DNA of 64,000 nucleotides, from contig KL197735.1 of the NCBI GenBank assembly GCA_000697665.1, positions 298,689-362,688 of the forward strand, in the 5' to 3' direction. Below the pieces are notes generated by a model that saw only the letters and a program-made list of their open reading frames with translations, was not told the DNA's origin and made no database searches. Made by a program: the position numbers and the translations under genes. The stretch is from Jaapia argillacea MUCL 33604 (taxonomy: Eukaryota > Basidiomycota > Agaricomycetes > Jaapiales > Jaapiaceae). Shown one piece after another: positions 12,201-21,818 of this stretch; within the stretch, counting starts at the first letter, position 1, and each line of letters opens with the position of its first letter.

Positions 12201-12605
12201 CTGGAAAGCGCATATGTTAGCATGACTGTATCTTCCATACATAATATGTGAGACGATGAAGGTTTCAGTTCGACAATAAGGACAATAGCTGAAGGTCCGC
12301 ACAAACACCGGGTTCGACCAAGAGCATAAAATACAATGAAAGCACAGACCGAGATGAGTCCTAGTGGGATTACCACTCCTGCTATAGTCATATTCTCCTC
12401 CAACGCCCTTGAAGGTGGAAGTCTGGTAGATCGGTACGGAGCTGGAGCCATACTGGTCCTTTTGTGAAGGGTTCTCCACAGTCGCGCAGAGGGTCGAGAA
12501 ACGGTAAGGCTTGCGAGGCCTTAGTGGAGACTCTGGCTCGGGAGTGGGCAAGTCATACGGCCCAATTTTTGGCAGTTTCGCAGTGGGATTGATAGCAGGA
12601 GTCAT
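9217..12605 (-). CDS. cystathionine beta-lyase / mevalonate kinase fusion
   Basis: Ten exons join in frame to 926 residues: 12605-12350, 12200-11707, 11644-11292, 11235-10902, 10837-10536, 10481-10113, 10052-9962, 9905-9792, 9736-9577 and 9524-9217. Residues 1-411 are a PLP-dependent cystathionine beta-lyase (cystathionine to homocysteine, methionine synthesis), with DSATKYLSGHHDLMAG carrying the PLP lysine (about K228). Residues 460-926 are mevalonate kinase (ATP-dependent phosphorylation of mevalonate), with SAPGKVILFGEHAVVHG, the P-loop PIGAGLGSSASFSV, SGVDN with the catalytic Asp, and KLTGAGGGGCAVTL. The join lies inside exon 4. A linker of about 48 residues connects the LEAG end of the lyase to the kinase, with no stop, no in-frame Met and no obvious intron between them. 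Each enzyme is normally separate. Both halves look intact. An unseen internal promoter and intron remain possible. Confidence 0.85.
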
Positions 12606-12864
12606 GGTGGTCAAAGAGAAAGCTCAAACTCTGATCCTGGGCAGAGAACTGCCCTTGTAAAAGGTTTAAGAGACACCGTCTCACCACAAATGGCGTGCTC
12701 CTCATAATTACCGTCCCACGTGGCGGCGAGTCAGCAGTCGCCATCGCCCAAAATGGTGAACAACATAGTGATCATTTGACCACAGTTGTTGTTGACCACG
12801 ACATCCAACAGCAGGTTCAACGCCCAGCGTTTGACATAAAATACTTTTCTTTGTTCGACAACAA
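12606..12864. promoter_or_regulatory. bidirectional promoter region
   Basis: A 259-bp gap separates the divergent starts of the lyase-kinase gene (minus) and the SWR1-subunit gene (plus), so it must hold both promoters. No clear TATA box is seen. Confidence 0.5.
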
Positions 12865-13546
12865 ATGGCCCCAAAACGTGGAAGACGTACTTCAAATTCC
12901 CTGATCTTCGATTGGCCAGAAACTAACGGCTGGTAGCGTCAAGACAGACCAAAGCCAGCACCTCGCAGCTCGCTGTCGATCCCGAAATCGTCGTCAAACG
13001 AACACGAAGGCATCTTGAGGAGTTAGAGGTAATTATCATATCGTTCCACAAGGACCACTCCCTCTGATCAGTAACTCGCGCGGCAGCGATCAAATTACAG
13101 CGAGCCATCAACCGCTTTCACCCTTGCGGAGGACGATGGCGGTGAGCCTAGCAAGTCTGCCAGGGGACGTGCTCGGCAGACAATATCAGACAAGCGCAAC
13201 TATGATAGTAATGGCAAGAAGAAGAAATCCACGATGAATATTCGGACTGCATTGTTGTACCGCAAGAATCTCTCCACCTTGATTGATGAATCGGTACGAA
13301 TCTCTTGTCCACCCCCTCCATATGCTTGCCACTAAAGTGAACGAGCAGGGAATTGCCAACCTACCATCAAACGCTCCATCGTATCTGACTGCAGTTACCC
13401 TACCTCCGCGGGAACCACCAAGATTACTATGTTCCGTTTGTGGTTATTGGGGAAGGTACAAATGCAAGAAATGCGCCTTACCATACTGCGACCTTAATTG
13501 CCAGTCAGTCCACGACGAAACGAGATGCGAAAGGCGGGTCGTCTGA
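12865..13546 (+). CDS. VPS71: VPS71/SWC6-like SWR1 complex subunit (HIT zinc finger)
   Basis: Exons 12865-12886, 12937-13028, 13087-13293 and 13349-13546 give 172 residues. The C-terminal HIT-type zinc finger is complete: CSVCGYWGRYKCKKC, then YCDLNC and HDETRC, as in yeast Vps71 and human ZNHIT1. The upstream RRHLEELERSNYSEP and basic KKKKSTMNIRTALLYRK stretches also fit the family. These proteins are part of the SWR1/SRCAP remodeler that deposits histone H2A.Z in the nucleus. The first exon is only 22 bp; its intron has a good CTAAC branch site before GGTAG. Small size and short exons are normal for the family. No sign of decay. Confidence 0.88.
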
Positions 13547-14018
13547 CCGACCCCATTCACACCACTGGATTCACTTCCGGACAAAAGGCTTTCCGCGGCA
13601 TCTGTTCACTTTGTATAATTGATTTGCTCTGCTGTGCTTCTCGATTCCTGGCTTCTGAAATATCAATGCATGCCGTCCTTTTCTTTAAACCCAGGGACGC
13701 AACTACCGCTCGCTTTGTCCGCAACCGAAAAGCAACCCTTTGCGTTGTTGTGTGGTGGTAATTTCCGGGCTTCGCATGAATCAACCAGCTTCCTGGGTGC
13801 AAACCAAGTGGAGCTCGTCTTTGCCGCCGGTCGTTGTCAATTATGGCAAACGATATTCCGCGATGGGTTCCGAACACCAAAGAACTCGAAGCGTACCAAA
13901 CTTCACAACGCCAACATACTAAATCTCGTTTGGATCTTGTTAGCTGCATCCCGGTATTCTATCGTTTATCCCATCCACCGCTTCTCCTCGACCTCCTTAC
14001 CTCCGCTCACTAAACGCA
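13547..14018. other. intergenic gap
   Basis: It holds the 3' end of the VPS71-like gene and the promoter of the protease gene. A long overlapping frame (13619-14362) runs out of phase through the protease exons and is a shadow. Confidence 0.4.
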
Positions 14019-16067
14019 ATGAACTCCATAGCCGCCTTCCTCCTCACCCTTACATTTCTCCTTGGATCCGCAGACGCCACACCAATTCTACACAACATCG
14101 ATCTAGTCACCCTTCCAATCTCTCGTTTTTACCGGACCACAAACGACATCCCATCTGCAATTGTATGCATTCTTCACTCGGTTTCCTCCTCGGATGGTCT
14201 AAGCTGATTTGGATTACAGATACATCAACAGCATGCGAACCGCGGGTCCCAGCGACTGGCACGTATGTCAGGACAGCCCGAACCTTCAATCAACGACCTC
14301 CGCGGACGTCTCAGAGCGCGGATCACCGCGCTTCCTCCTCGTTTGCAACAGCCGTTCGATAGGTTTGGTTTACTTGAGGATTTCATACCCCCCATGACTA
14401 GGAATAAGCACCAGGACAAAACAAACTACACCGTGGTGAAGAGCCACGACACGAGACCTCAAGGTTTCTCTCAGAAGGATTTGCTCGCCTCCGACGCCAA
14501 CACTTATACACCTTCTAATCACCCTACATACAATAATTCACTTGGTCTAGCAATCTCGTGAGCCCTTTATTCAACCCCTTACTCTATCATCTAATGGTTC
14601 CTCTATTAATCAGAGCGAACGATATCGGCTGTAAGTCTGTCATCCGACTCATAGCCGCCCTAACTGACTGAAACATCACCTCACCTTTCCAGATATCGCA
14701 ACTGTGCAGATTGGCACACCACCTCGCGATTTCAACTTACTCGTTGACTCTGGATCATCCGATCTTTGGGTCGGAGCAGAGAATTGTATATCAGAATCAG
14801 ACGGTAGCCCATGTGTATGTTCATCTCCTCTGACTCACCCTCCTTAGCTACGCTGACCCTTCATCTTCAGGCTCACCAGCTCCTAGGATCAACCTCAAGT
14901 TCAACATTCAACGATTCTTCTCTCGTATGGTCGATCTCGTATGGAACAGGCCATCTCACAGGCCACATAATACAAGATAATATCGCAATAGCTGGCATGA
15001 AACTCATCTCACACCGATTAACGAGAGTTCACAATTCGCCATGTACCTTACATTTATCCAACCTAATCACAGATACCAACGCTAATGGGTCCTCCTAATC
15101 TGCTTTTTGCCAACCACCAGGGCGGGAGTCCATTTCGACGGCCTGATAGGCCTAGCAAAATCGGTACGTACACCTTCTCCACCTTTCCCACCACTCACTC
15201 ACTCACCCACTCACTTGTGCCTTGACCAAATCCAGGAACTCTCCGAACAACATACCAACACCATAGTCGACGCTCTCCAAATAGCAGGCCTGATCAAGGA
15301 AGCTATCACCTCATACAAGATCTCCCGTCTCGACGATGGCAAGAATGATGGCGAGATCACCTTTGGAGGAATGGACCCAACCAAATATGACCCGCAAAGT
15401 CTGGTGACGGTCGCCAACATTAATACACAAGGATTTTGGGAAGCGAAAATCGACGCGTTTGTGGTTGAAGGACGAAATCTGGGATTTGAGGGTCGGACTG
15501 CTATCATTGATACTGGGACTGTGCGTACCAACCTACTCTCTGCCCCTTCTTCGCATCCGTTTCTTGACTTTTCTGATTCTTTGCCTTTGAATAGACCATG
15601 ATCATCGGACCTGCAAATGTAAGTCTCTCGAATCAGATATTAACAGATTTCAAACGACTAAGAGACATCCCCCTTTTTCAGGACGTGGATGCTCTTCACA
15701 ACAAGATCCCAGGTTCTAAACTGGACAACAGTACCTCATGGATTATCCCATGCACAACCACCGTCAACCTCTCAATAACCATCGCAGGCCGCCAATTCCA
15801 ACTCGATCCTCGCGATTTAGTCTTCTTGCCCGTCGACAATACCAACCTCACTGGAGATTGCTAGTCGAGTATCAGTCGCGACCACATTGGCAGCGATAAG
15901 GAGTGGCTGGTGCGCAATGTTCCCTCTCGTCTCGTCTCGTCTCGTCTCGCGCGACAACCACATTGACCCTGCTAATTCGCATGCAGTTTGGCGATGTCTT
16001 CTTGAAAAATGTCTACCTCTCCACCAACACAGCTACAAATCAGATCACCATGGCCAACACCACCTGA
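14019..16067 (+). CDS. pepsin-like aspartic protease (A1) with early stop
   Basis: The predicted exons are 14019-14162, 14220-14557, 14614-14630, 14693-14814, 14871-15088, 15121-15163, 15236-15520, 15595-15618 and 15682-15864. A signal peptide (MNSIAAFLLTLTFLLGSADA) is followed by a propeptide. Both catalytic Asp motifs are seen: DSGSSDLWVG in exon 4 and IIDTGT|TMIIGP across the exon 7/8 join. The flap region with SYGTG is present. The enzyme would be secreted and cleave proteins at acid pH. In-frame TAG at 15862-15864 follows TGDC. Downstream, the same frame continues as SSISRDHIGSDKEWL, then an intron (GTGCGC...GCAG), then FGDVFLKNVYLST to TGA at 16065-16067. So the last 50 or so residues, including a strand of the C-terminal lobe, are cut off. 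Either a recent null allele or a truncated enzyme. Confidence 0.75.
15926..15949. repeat. CTCGT microsatellite
   Basis: Nearly five copies of CTCGT lie inside the last predicted intron of the protease gene. Confidence 0.8.
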
Positions 16068-16868
16068 CGCTAGTCACACTATCACCGCCTCCCTTTCGAG
16101 CCGTCCCTTCCATCCCTTGCCCCTATGTATCTCCCTCGGTTTCGGGCCTTGTAAACTATCCATTAATCTAGATGTATACTGTACCCCTCTTGACGTGGTT
16201 GTCGTCCCTTTTGGTGTCCTGTGTGAATTTGGTAGCCGACCCGAAAGGAAGTTGTGTAGGCGTACCTCACGCGCCAGTTGGTGCAGGGAGGCGAGTAGTT
16301 CCATCCCCGGATCTTGTGCATCAGTCACATTGCTCGGGATATCGATTCCGATGGTCGGACGAAAGAGTCGATCCGAGCGCCCGGATTTGAGCGACAGGCG
16401 AAGACCATGATATTTCCAAGTGGATTGGTGTTCTGTTGACCCTACGAGCGATGAGAGAGGCCCATAAATATTCGTGACGTCTATAGTGATCTTGTTACAC
16501 AAAACATTTCGTTGACCGCAGATAAACAAGATGTGGGGAGTGATGAATGAGGAGGGTGCGCGTACGAATGAACCTATGATACTGCACGCGGAGGTGGAAA
16601 CAAGCTACTGCACAATTATTGTTGATCTGTGTGAGAGGGACTTGAGGGAGGCTATACAGGAACGGGACGACGAAGGAGAGAGCGAAAAGGGGATGAGGGG
16701 GATCTCCAGGAATAAAAAGACAATGCAACGAAGCGAAAGAGAATACGCAAAAAAGTCGTGCGAGGCCAAGAGAAGATGACTGATACAAGCGATGTGGGAG
16801 ACGAGTGGGTAATTTTGTCCGAAGACCATGACCAGCCGGGAACTGTGGGGAGATAAAGGATATATGGT
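16068..16868. other. convergent 3' gap
   Basis: The protease (plus) and the LAMMER kinase (minus) end here. A purine-rich stretch (about 16620-16790) creates spurious open frames. No gene is supported. Confidence 0.45.
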
Positions 16869-18843
16869 TCATGCTTCGTTCGCAACGGTTACTGAGAAGT
16901 ATGGATGGTTGAGCGCATCCCGTACTGTTATCCGTTGAGCTGGGTCAAACGTGAGGAGCTTTCGGACGAGGTCGAGGAAATGTTTGTTGACGATGTCGGT
17001 GGGCTGAATGATCTCCTGCAAAATTGCCGCTTAGTATGATGCCTTTTGGTAGAGCGAGACAAATCTAACCTGAAGTGTCCGACATGCTTTGACGTCCTTC
17101 TTGCTCTGCCGCGAAGCTTTGGGTTTTGGCCAGTCGAGTTTACTACCCTCCTTGAAAAACTCTGGTTTTGACCGTGAACCCGCTCTTGCAAATCGGTCTG
17201 GCATCTTGCCCATCACTTGTTCCATCATGGCTAGATGTTCCAAGTTGTCGTGTGTCTGAAATAGGGCGACGCCAGTGTAAAACTCCACCAATATACATCC
17301 CAGGGAGAAAACGTCGCATGGGTACGACCAACCCAGTCCTGCCAGAGTTCAGCGAACGCAAACCCAGGAAAGGAACGAAAAGACTTACCAAGGATGATCT
17401 CTGGCGCTCGATAGTGTCGGGTGGATACCACTGTTGAATGGTACTCTTCTTCAAAGGTCGCTGAACCAAAATCAATCAGACGGATATCAGTCGAGTTGAG
17501 TATCCGTTTGGTTCGAGCGGCTGTCCGCTGGAGGCCGACCGGCTATCAGAACACAACACCCGAGAACAGATCAGCGACACATACTTTGCCAGGGATGGGG
17601 ACCTGTACCGTCTTGTAATCGTTCAAAACAAGAAGAATATTCTCTGGCTTGAGATCCGTGTGTATTAGGTGTAACTCGTGGAGGACTGTGAAAGGGGCGA
17701 GGTTTAGAATGGCCGTGAAATCGATAAGGAGATTGACGGACATGCCACACTGCCCAGTAATTGTCGGGCGAAGGATTGTATGTGATGGCGAGGAAAGGGA
17801 GCGAAGTCGTTTTCCTTGAGAAAGTCGTAAATGCACATTCCGAAGAGTTCGGAGACGATGCATATGTGGTTCCGATGGTCAAACCAGTGTAGCAGATGGA
17901 TACATTTGCTGCAGTCAAAGAATCAGCATGAGCGCAGCCGTCGAACATAGGCGCTTCGCTTACTGTCGGTTCTGCGGATCCCGCTCCTTTAGTTTCTGGA
18001 GCACTCGAACTTCGATCTTGCTGGCGTCGCGGTACTTTGGGATGGCTCGGATGATTTTGATCGCCACACGGTTCCCCGTATGAGTGTCGAGAGCTTCCAC
18101 AACTTTGCCAAAGGTTCCTTGTCCTAGCAGGCGAACAGTTCTATCTACGAATGAGGATCGTATGAGAAAAGTTGACGACAGTCGGGGACCACGAATCACT
18201 TACAACGTCTATATATCATGTCATCCGGAACAATGATATAGTGTCCTTCTTTATCATCGCATGGTACAGCTTTCGAACCCTGGGATCGACAACATGTATC
18301 GATATAAAGGACAGGGTAATGGGCTGTGCGACTCACATCCTCGGTAGGGGCACCGCTACCACTCGCCCACGACTTTGTCGCAGTTACGGCATTTTGTTGG
18401 GTAGCCAATCTCTTGGCGACTGTAGCATCTTCTGGTTGTTCCCGTTTCCTCTTCTTGGGGACGGGAGCGGCGATAACGCCAGAGGAGGTACTAGCCGAAA
18501 GCGCCTGAGCCTCAGCAGCTGCCCGAGCTCTCGTCCTGATGGGTGCGGATAATAGTGGCGGTTGATATGATGCGGAAAAGACGTTGCTGCGTGTTGTCGC
18601 TGGAGATGCCGTTGGTGGGGGTGGGGTGTCCTCGATGACAATAACTTCCCGAAGTCGTCCATCGCTGTCGACCTCTTGGACTTCACTGTAGCTGACAGTA
18701 TACTGATGCGCCCGTTTACGCTTGCGCGTCCCCACGGGTGGTGTGGGCATTGCGGTGAGATTCGTGTTGACGGAGCTGTTTAGAGAATGCCTAGGGTACT
18801 GGTGGAGGAGATGAGTCGGCAGCGACTGGACTACTGCCTGCAT
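16869..18843 (-). CDS. LAMMER-family (CLK-like) dual-specificity protein kinase
   Basis: Seven exons (18843-18204, 18144-17964, 17908-17742, 17685-17585, 17542-17389, 17338-17070, 17015-16869) join in frame to 552 residues. Residues 1-213 are a Ser/Pro- and Arg-rich tail with basic clusters ([18 protein letters not shown]) that look like nuclear signals. The kinase domain has G-loop [18 protein letters not shown] lysine (about 243), [16 protein letters not shown] and the activation segment [12 protein letters not shown]. The family signature [11 protein letters not shown] (448-458) is nearly the canonical EHLAMMERILG. These kinases phosphorylate SR splicing factors and control growth and stress responses (yeast Kns1, fission yeast Lkh1). 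One intron is only 42 bp. No damage is seen. Confidence 0.93.
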
Positions 18844-19919
18844 CGTTTGGGTCGTTGTCGACGACGTGTTTGCAAGATTTTGAGGGCAAGAAGAGAGGTG
18901 ATATGGGATGGAACAGCGCAGGAGACAGCAATAAGAATGCTCCCTCGGCCGGGCTGCAGCGGCGGGTTTACCATTGTTTGTCAACTACGAACACAAGCCA
19001 CCCTCCTCGCCTCGTCCGACTTCAAATCGTCCATTTTCCTAGTCACTTCTCCCTTAGTTTTCTGCGAGTCAGACGGGGATTCTGAGCGCAAATATTGACC
19101 GAATGACGGCGAAGGATCTCCCCTCCAACTGCTCTTCCATTTTCTGAAATCGGCTGCGTCAGAAAGTCGCCACGCCGCTTAATCCGACATGCCTTGTTCC
19201 TCCAACCTTCAACATACCTTTCTGTATTCTATCTTACGTGGCTCCAGTGTTGTCCTCAAGTCCTCTCGCCGACAAAAAACCAGCGATGGACAATAACTCT
19301 GGCTGGCACAACCCTGTAACACTTTTTAGGACACGGGCTCGTCATCGTGCTATCTCCGCCAGCTGACAATCAAACAATGGTCATGCAGGGCGTTACAAGG
19401 TTACAGGAAGGAAGACCAAGTCACGTCGCACGTTCATACGCAGGGGTCTCACGACACCCCTGTAGCTCGAACTTTCACCACTCTATTTTCTCCGTGAGTA
19501 AACCCTCATGCTAAAAAGTTTCTCAAGCCCTTCGGGCCTTTTGGCTGACTACACGTCACCGCATGAGCCACACTGTCGAAATAGCCCACCCAACTTGTGC
19601 TCAATTGCACAGAATTGGAGGCCCAGAAACTGTTCATCGTGTGCCGGAACGAACGACGATTTTGATTCCGCACCGTAAACATGTCGACTGTGGCCCAGAG
19701 CCACAGCATATACAAATTGCGGATTGCGAGTCTTGTACGCATTGAGGGTGAATCGGAAGAAACATCAGCATACTCTCTCATCACAGTCACTTCTGTGGGC
19801 GGCGAATAGCCTTGATCTGATCGTTCAGGAGATACCCGGCTGCTGCGGTGCCATGCCCAATGAAGGGTTTCACAATGATGGCAGGACCTTTGGAGGTAGA
19901 TAGATTACTGAGCTTTGTA
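18844..19919. other. upstream region of the LAMMER kinase, no gene seen
   Basis: About 1.1 kb with promoter sequence near 18.85-19.1 kb. The frames here are short and show no domain. Confidence 0.4.
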
Positions 19920-20480
19920 ACGATAATCTACATCCGTAATGGAATCTGGATAGGGGGATTGCAAGATACGATTGAGGACGGAACCACGGCCACTTGAGTT
20001 CATCGACCTCAAGGTCATTGCTGATGGATCGTGGTCTCGGGATCCACGGCGACACAAATAATAATGGCAAGTGAACGAGCGGAATCATTGAGGCAGGCCG
20101 CGAGAGTACAAGAGAAGATCCTAACAAAAGATTCAATCACGGTGAGGTTCCCTCAAGCTACACTTCATGACTGACCAGGGTGAAGTCAAAACGGTGACAG
20201 CAATGATGGCCGTATGGTTCTGTGGGTAGACGTGAGGTGAAATACTGCCCAAACCGAGATCCTTCGTGTGAAGTAATCGGCCACTTAAGATTCCTCCTAG
20301 GTGAATGAAGGAGAGGCGACTCAGGGCCAGAAATAGAAACCCACCACGCCGATGATCACCGCAAACCTAACGAGCTGGAATGATCAAACACCAAAGGGAA
20401 GCACTAACGCTCACCGACATCGCCAACCGAGCAACGGGTAGCGTAGTTAGTTTCCAAACGGGGGGTAAACAGCAGACTAC
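19920..20480 (-). pseudogene. degraded copy of the exchanger gene 3' end
   Basis: Three blocks match the 3' end of the exchanger gene at 21.6-22.2 kb in the same order and strand. Around 20175-20215 the last exon (the LYGIIAVAFWFYPG end) is recognisable at the DNA level with frame breaks. Around 20350-20390 the exon end and intron before GWILDKP match. Around 20085-20130 the 3' UTR (GCCGC.AGAGTA.AAGA) matches. The rest of the gene is absent. It is best read as an old partial tandem duplication of host DNA. Confidence 0.5.
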
Positions 20481-21818
20481 GAGCAGATGGTACGGCTTGC
20501 AATACTAAACTTTTCTCGAATCACACTGGTAAGGATCTTGACCTCTGCGAGAGATCGACAAGTCTCCTTCCGAAGCAGTGTCATTGATACAGGTAACGAC
20601 GACTGGTCGGTTGGTGGAACTCGTTCTTGGAAGATACCGGTCGGATGAAGGATGACGTTTATGGTCCGTGCATTTCAGGTCGAAGTGCACTCATATATCT
20701 ATATTTTTGGTTTATCGATATACAAAAACGTCGACAGAAGATGAATGGCACATACAAAATCCTCCTCTCCCCTCTCTCGGAGACATTTTGTAGGCGCGAG
20801 GTATGCGATCCTTCACCTTCCTGGAACATAAAACCCGTAATAGTTGGTACGAAACCATCGATCACGATAGACCGTCTACGCATGGCCACGGAGCGTTGGG
20901 TTATGGAGTGAGAGCCGGACACTGTGGCCATCCACCGTATGCACAGCCGTGCCTATTTTCTACTCTTCGACGACCTCGCGAGAGCATAATCGTGGTTGGC
21001 AGCCGGGTTGCGGATCAGCACTCAGTCTCTCGCCGGGCAGTAGGGTAGCTGCCAGTCCTTCACCCAGTCGCGCCAACTTGAGTGGAGGCCGCCCAAATGA
21101 ATACAGCTGCCAGGTTTCATCATAAGGGACCCCTGAGATAGTTTTCTGGGGTGAGAATGCCGTTCTCGTTGATATGCAGAGCAATTCTTGACCTGCCTTG
21201 GGCGTTGCCAGCAAGTTGCCAGCGAGCGGGAACAAGCATACCAAAACTTGATTTTCAGGCTCAAATCGGCCCCCGGCAGTTCCCGGCCTATTACTTCCTT
21301 ACAGACCGCATATGGTATATATACTCACGCATTACTCGTCGCTGTGTAGGCTTAGTACACTATTCAGATCATCCCGGTGCTCATACATAGCTTCACATAC
21401 TCGTGATTGTTCTGGGTGAACCGTTTGAACAAGTCGATTTGTTCAGACTGTGGGTGGTTGTGCATCGACTCGGCGAAAATTTGTCATCGGAGGTTGGATT
21501 CTTCAGCTAACGACCCTAGGTTCGCCTCTCCCCATTCGTAGAAGGCAATGACGGTCATTAGATACTGAGCTGATAACGATACAAATCTACACCTCAAAGA
21601 GGGGGGATACAAGATACAATATTGATGATATGCAGTGGAAAGGAGTGATTGGCAGCAGGGTCCATCGAAGTTCTACTTGGCGCTCTATATCACAAGTGGA
21701 AAGAAACTTGAAGGACAAGAGTCCGACTCATGCTGGACACGCCGCAAGAGTATAAGAAAAGTTGGATCCTAAAAAACGAGTCAGTCAAAGTCAAGACCCC
21801 TCAGCCCACGCTTCTCGA
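20481..21818. other. gap between the exchanger and its degraded copy
   Basis: The region just below 21819 is the 3' UTR of the exchanger; it is part of the duplicated block. No other gene is supported. Confidence 0.4.

Noticed and set aside
13619-14362. 247-codon open frame on the plus strand
   Set aside because: It overlaps the first protease exons in another frame; the spliced protease has a signal peptide, DSGSSD motif and clean introns, so this is a shadow.
14925-15088. Frameshift in the protease after AIAGMKL
   Set aside because: Sequence there is poorly conserved, but the frame stays open to the next donor and rejoins DTNANG|AGVHFDGLIGLAKS correctly, so no break is needed.
16495-16872. 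Minus-strand frames of 74-125 codons
   Set aside because: They come from a pyrimidine-rich strand (opposite a purine-rich tract), have low-complexity Phe/Leu/Ser composition and no homology I recognise.
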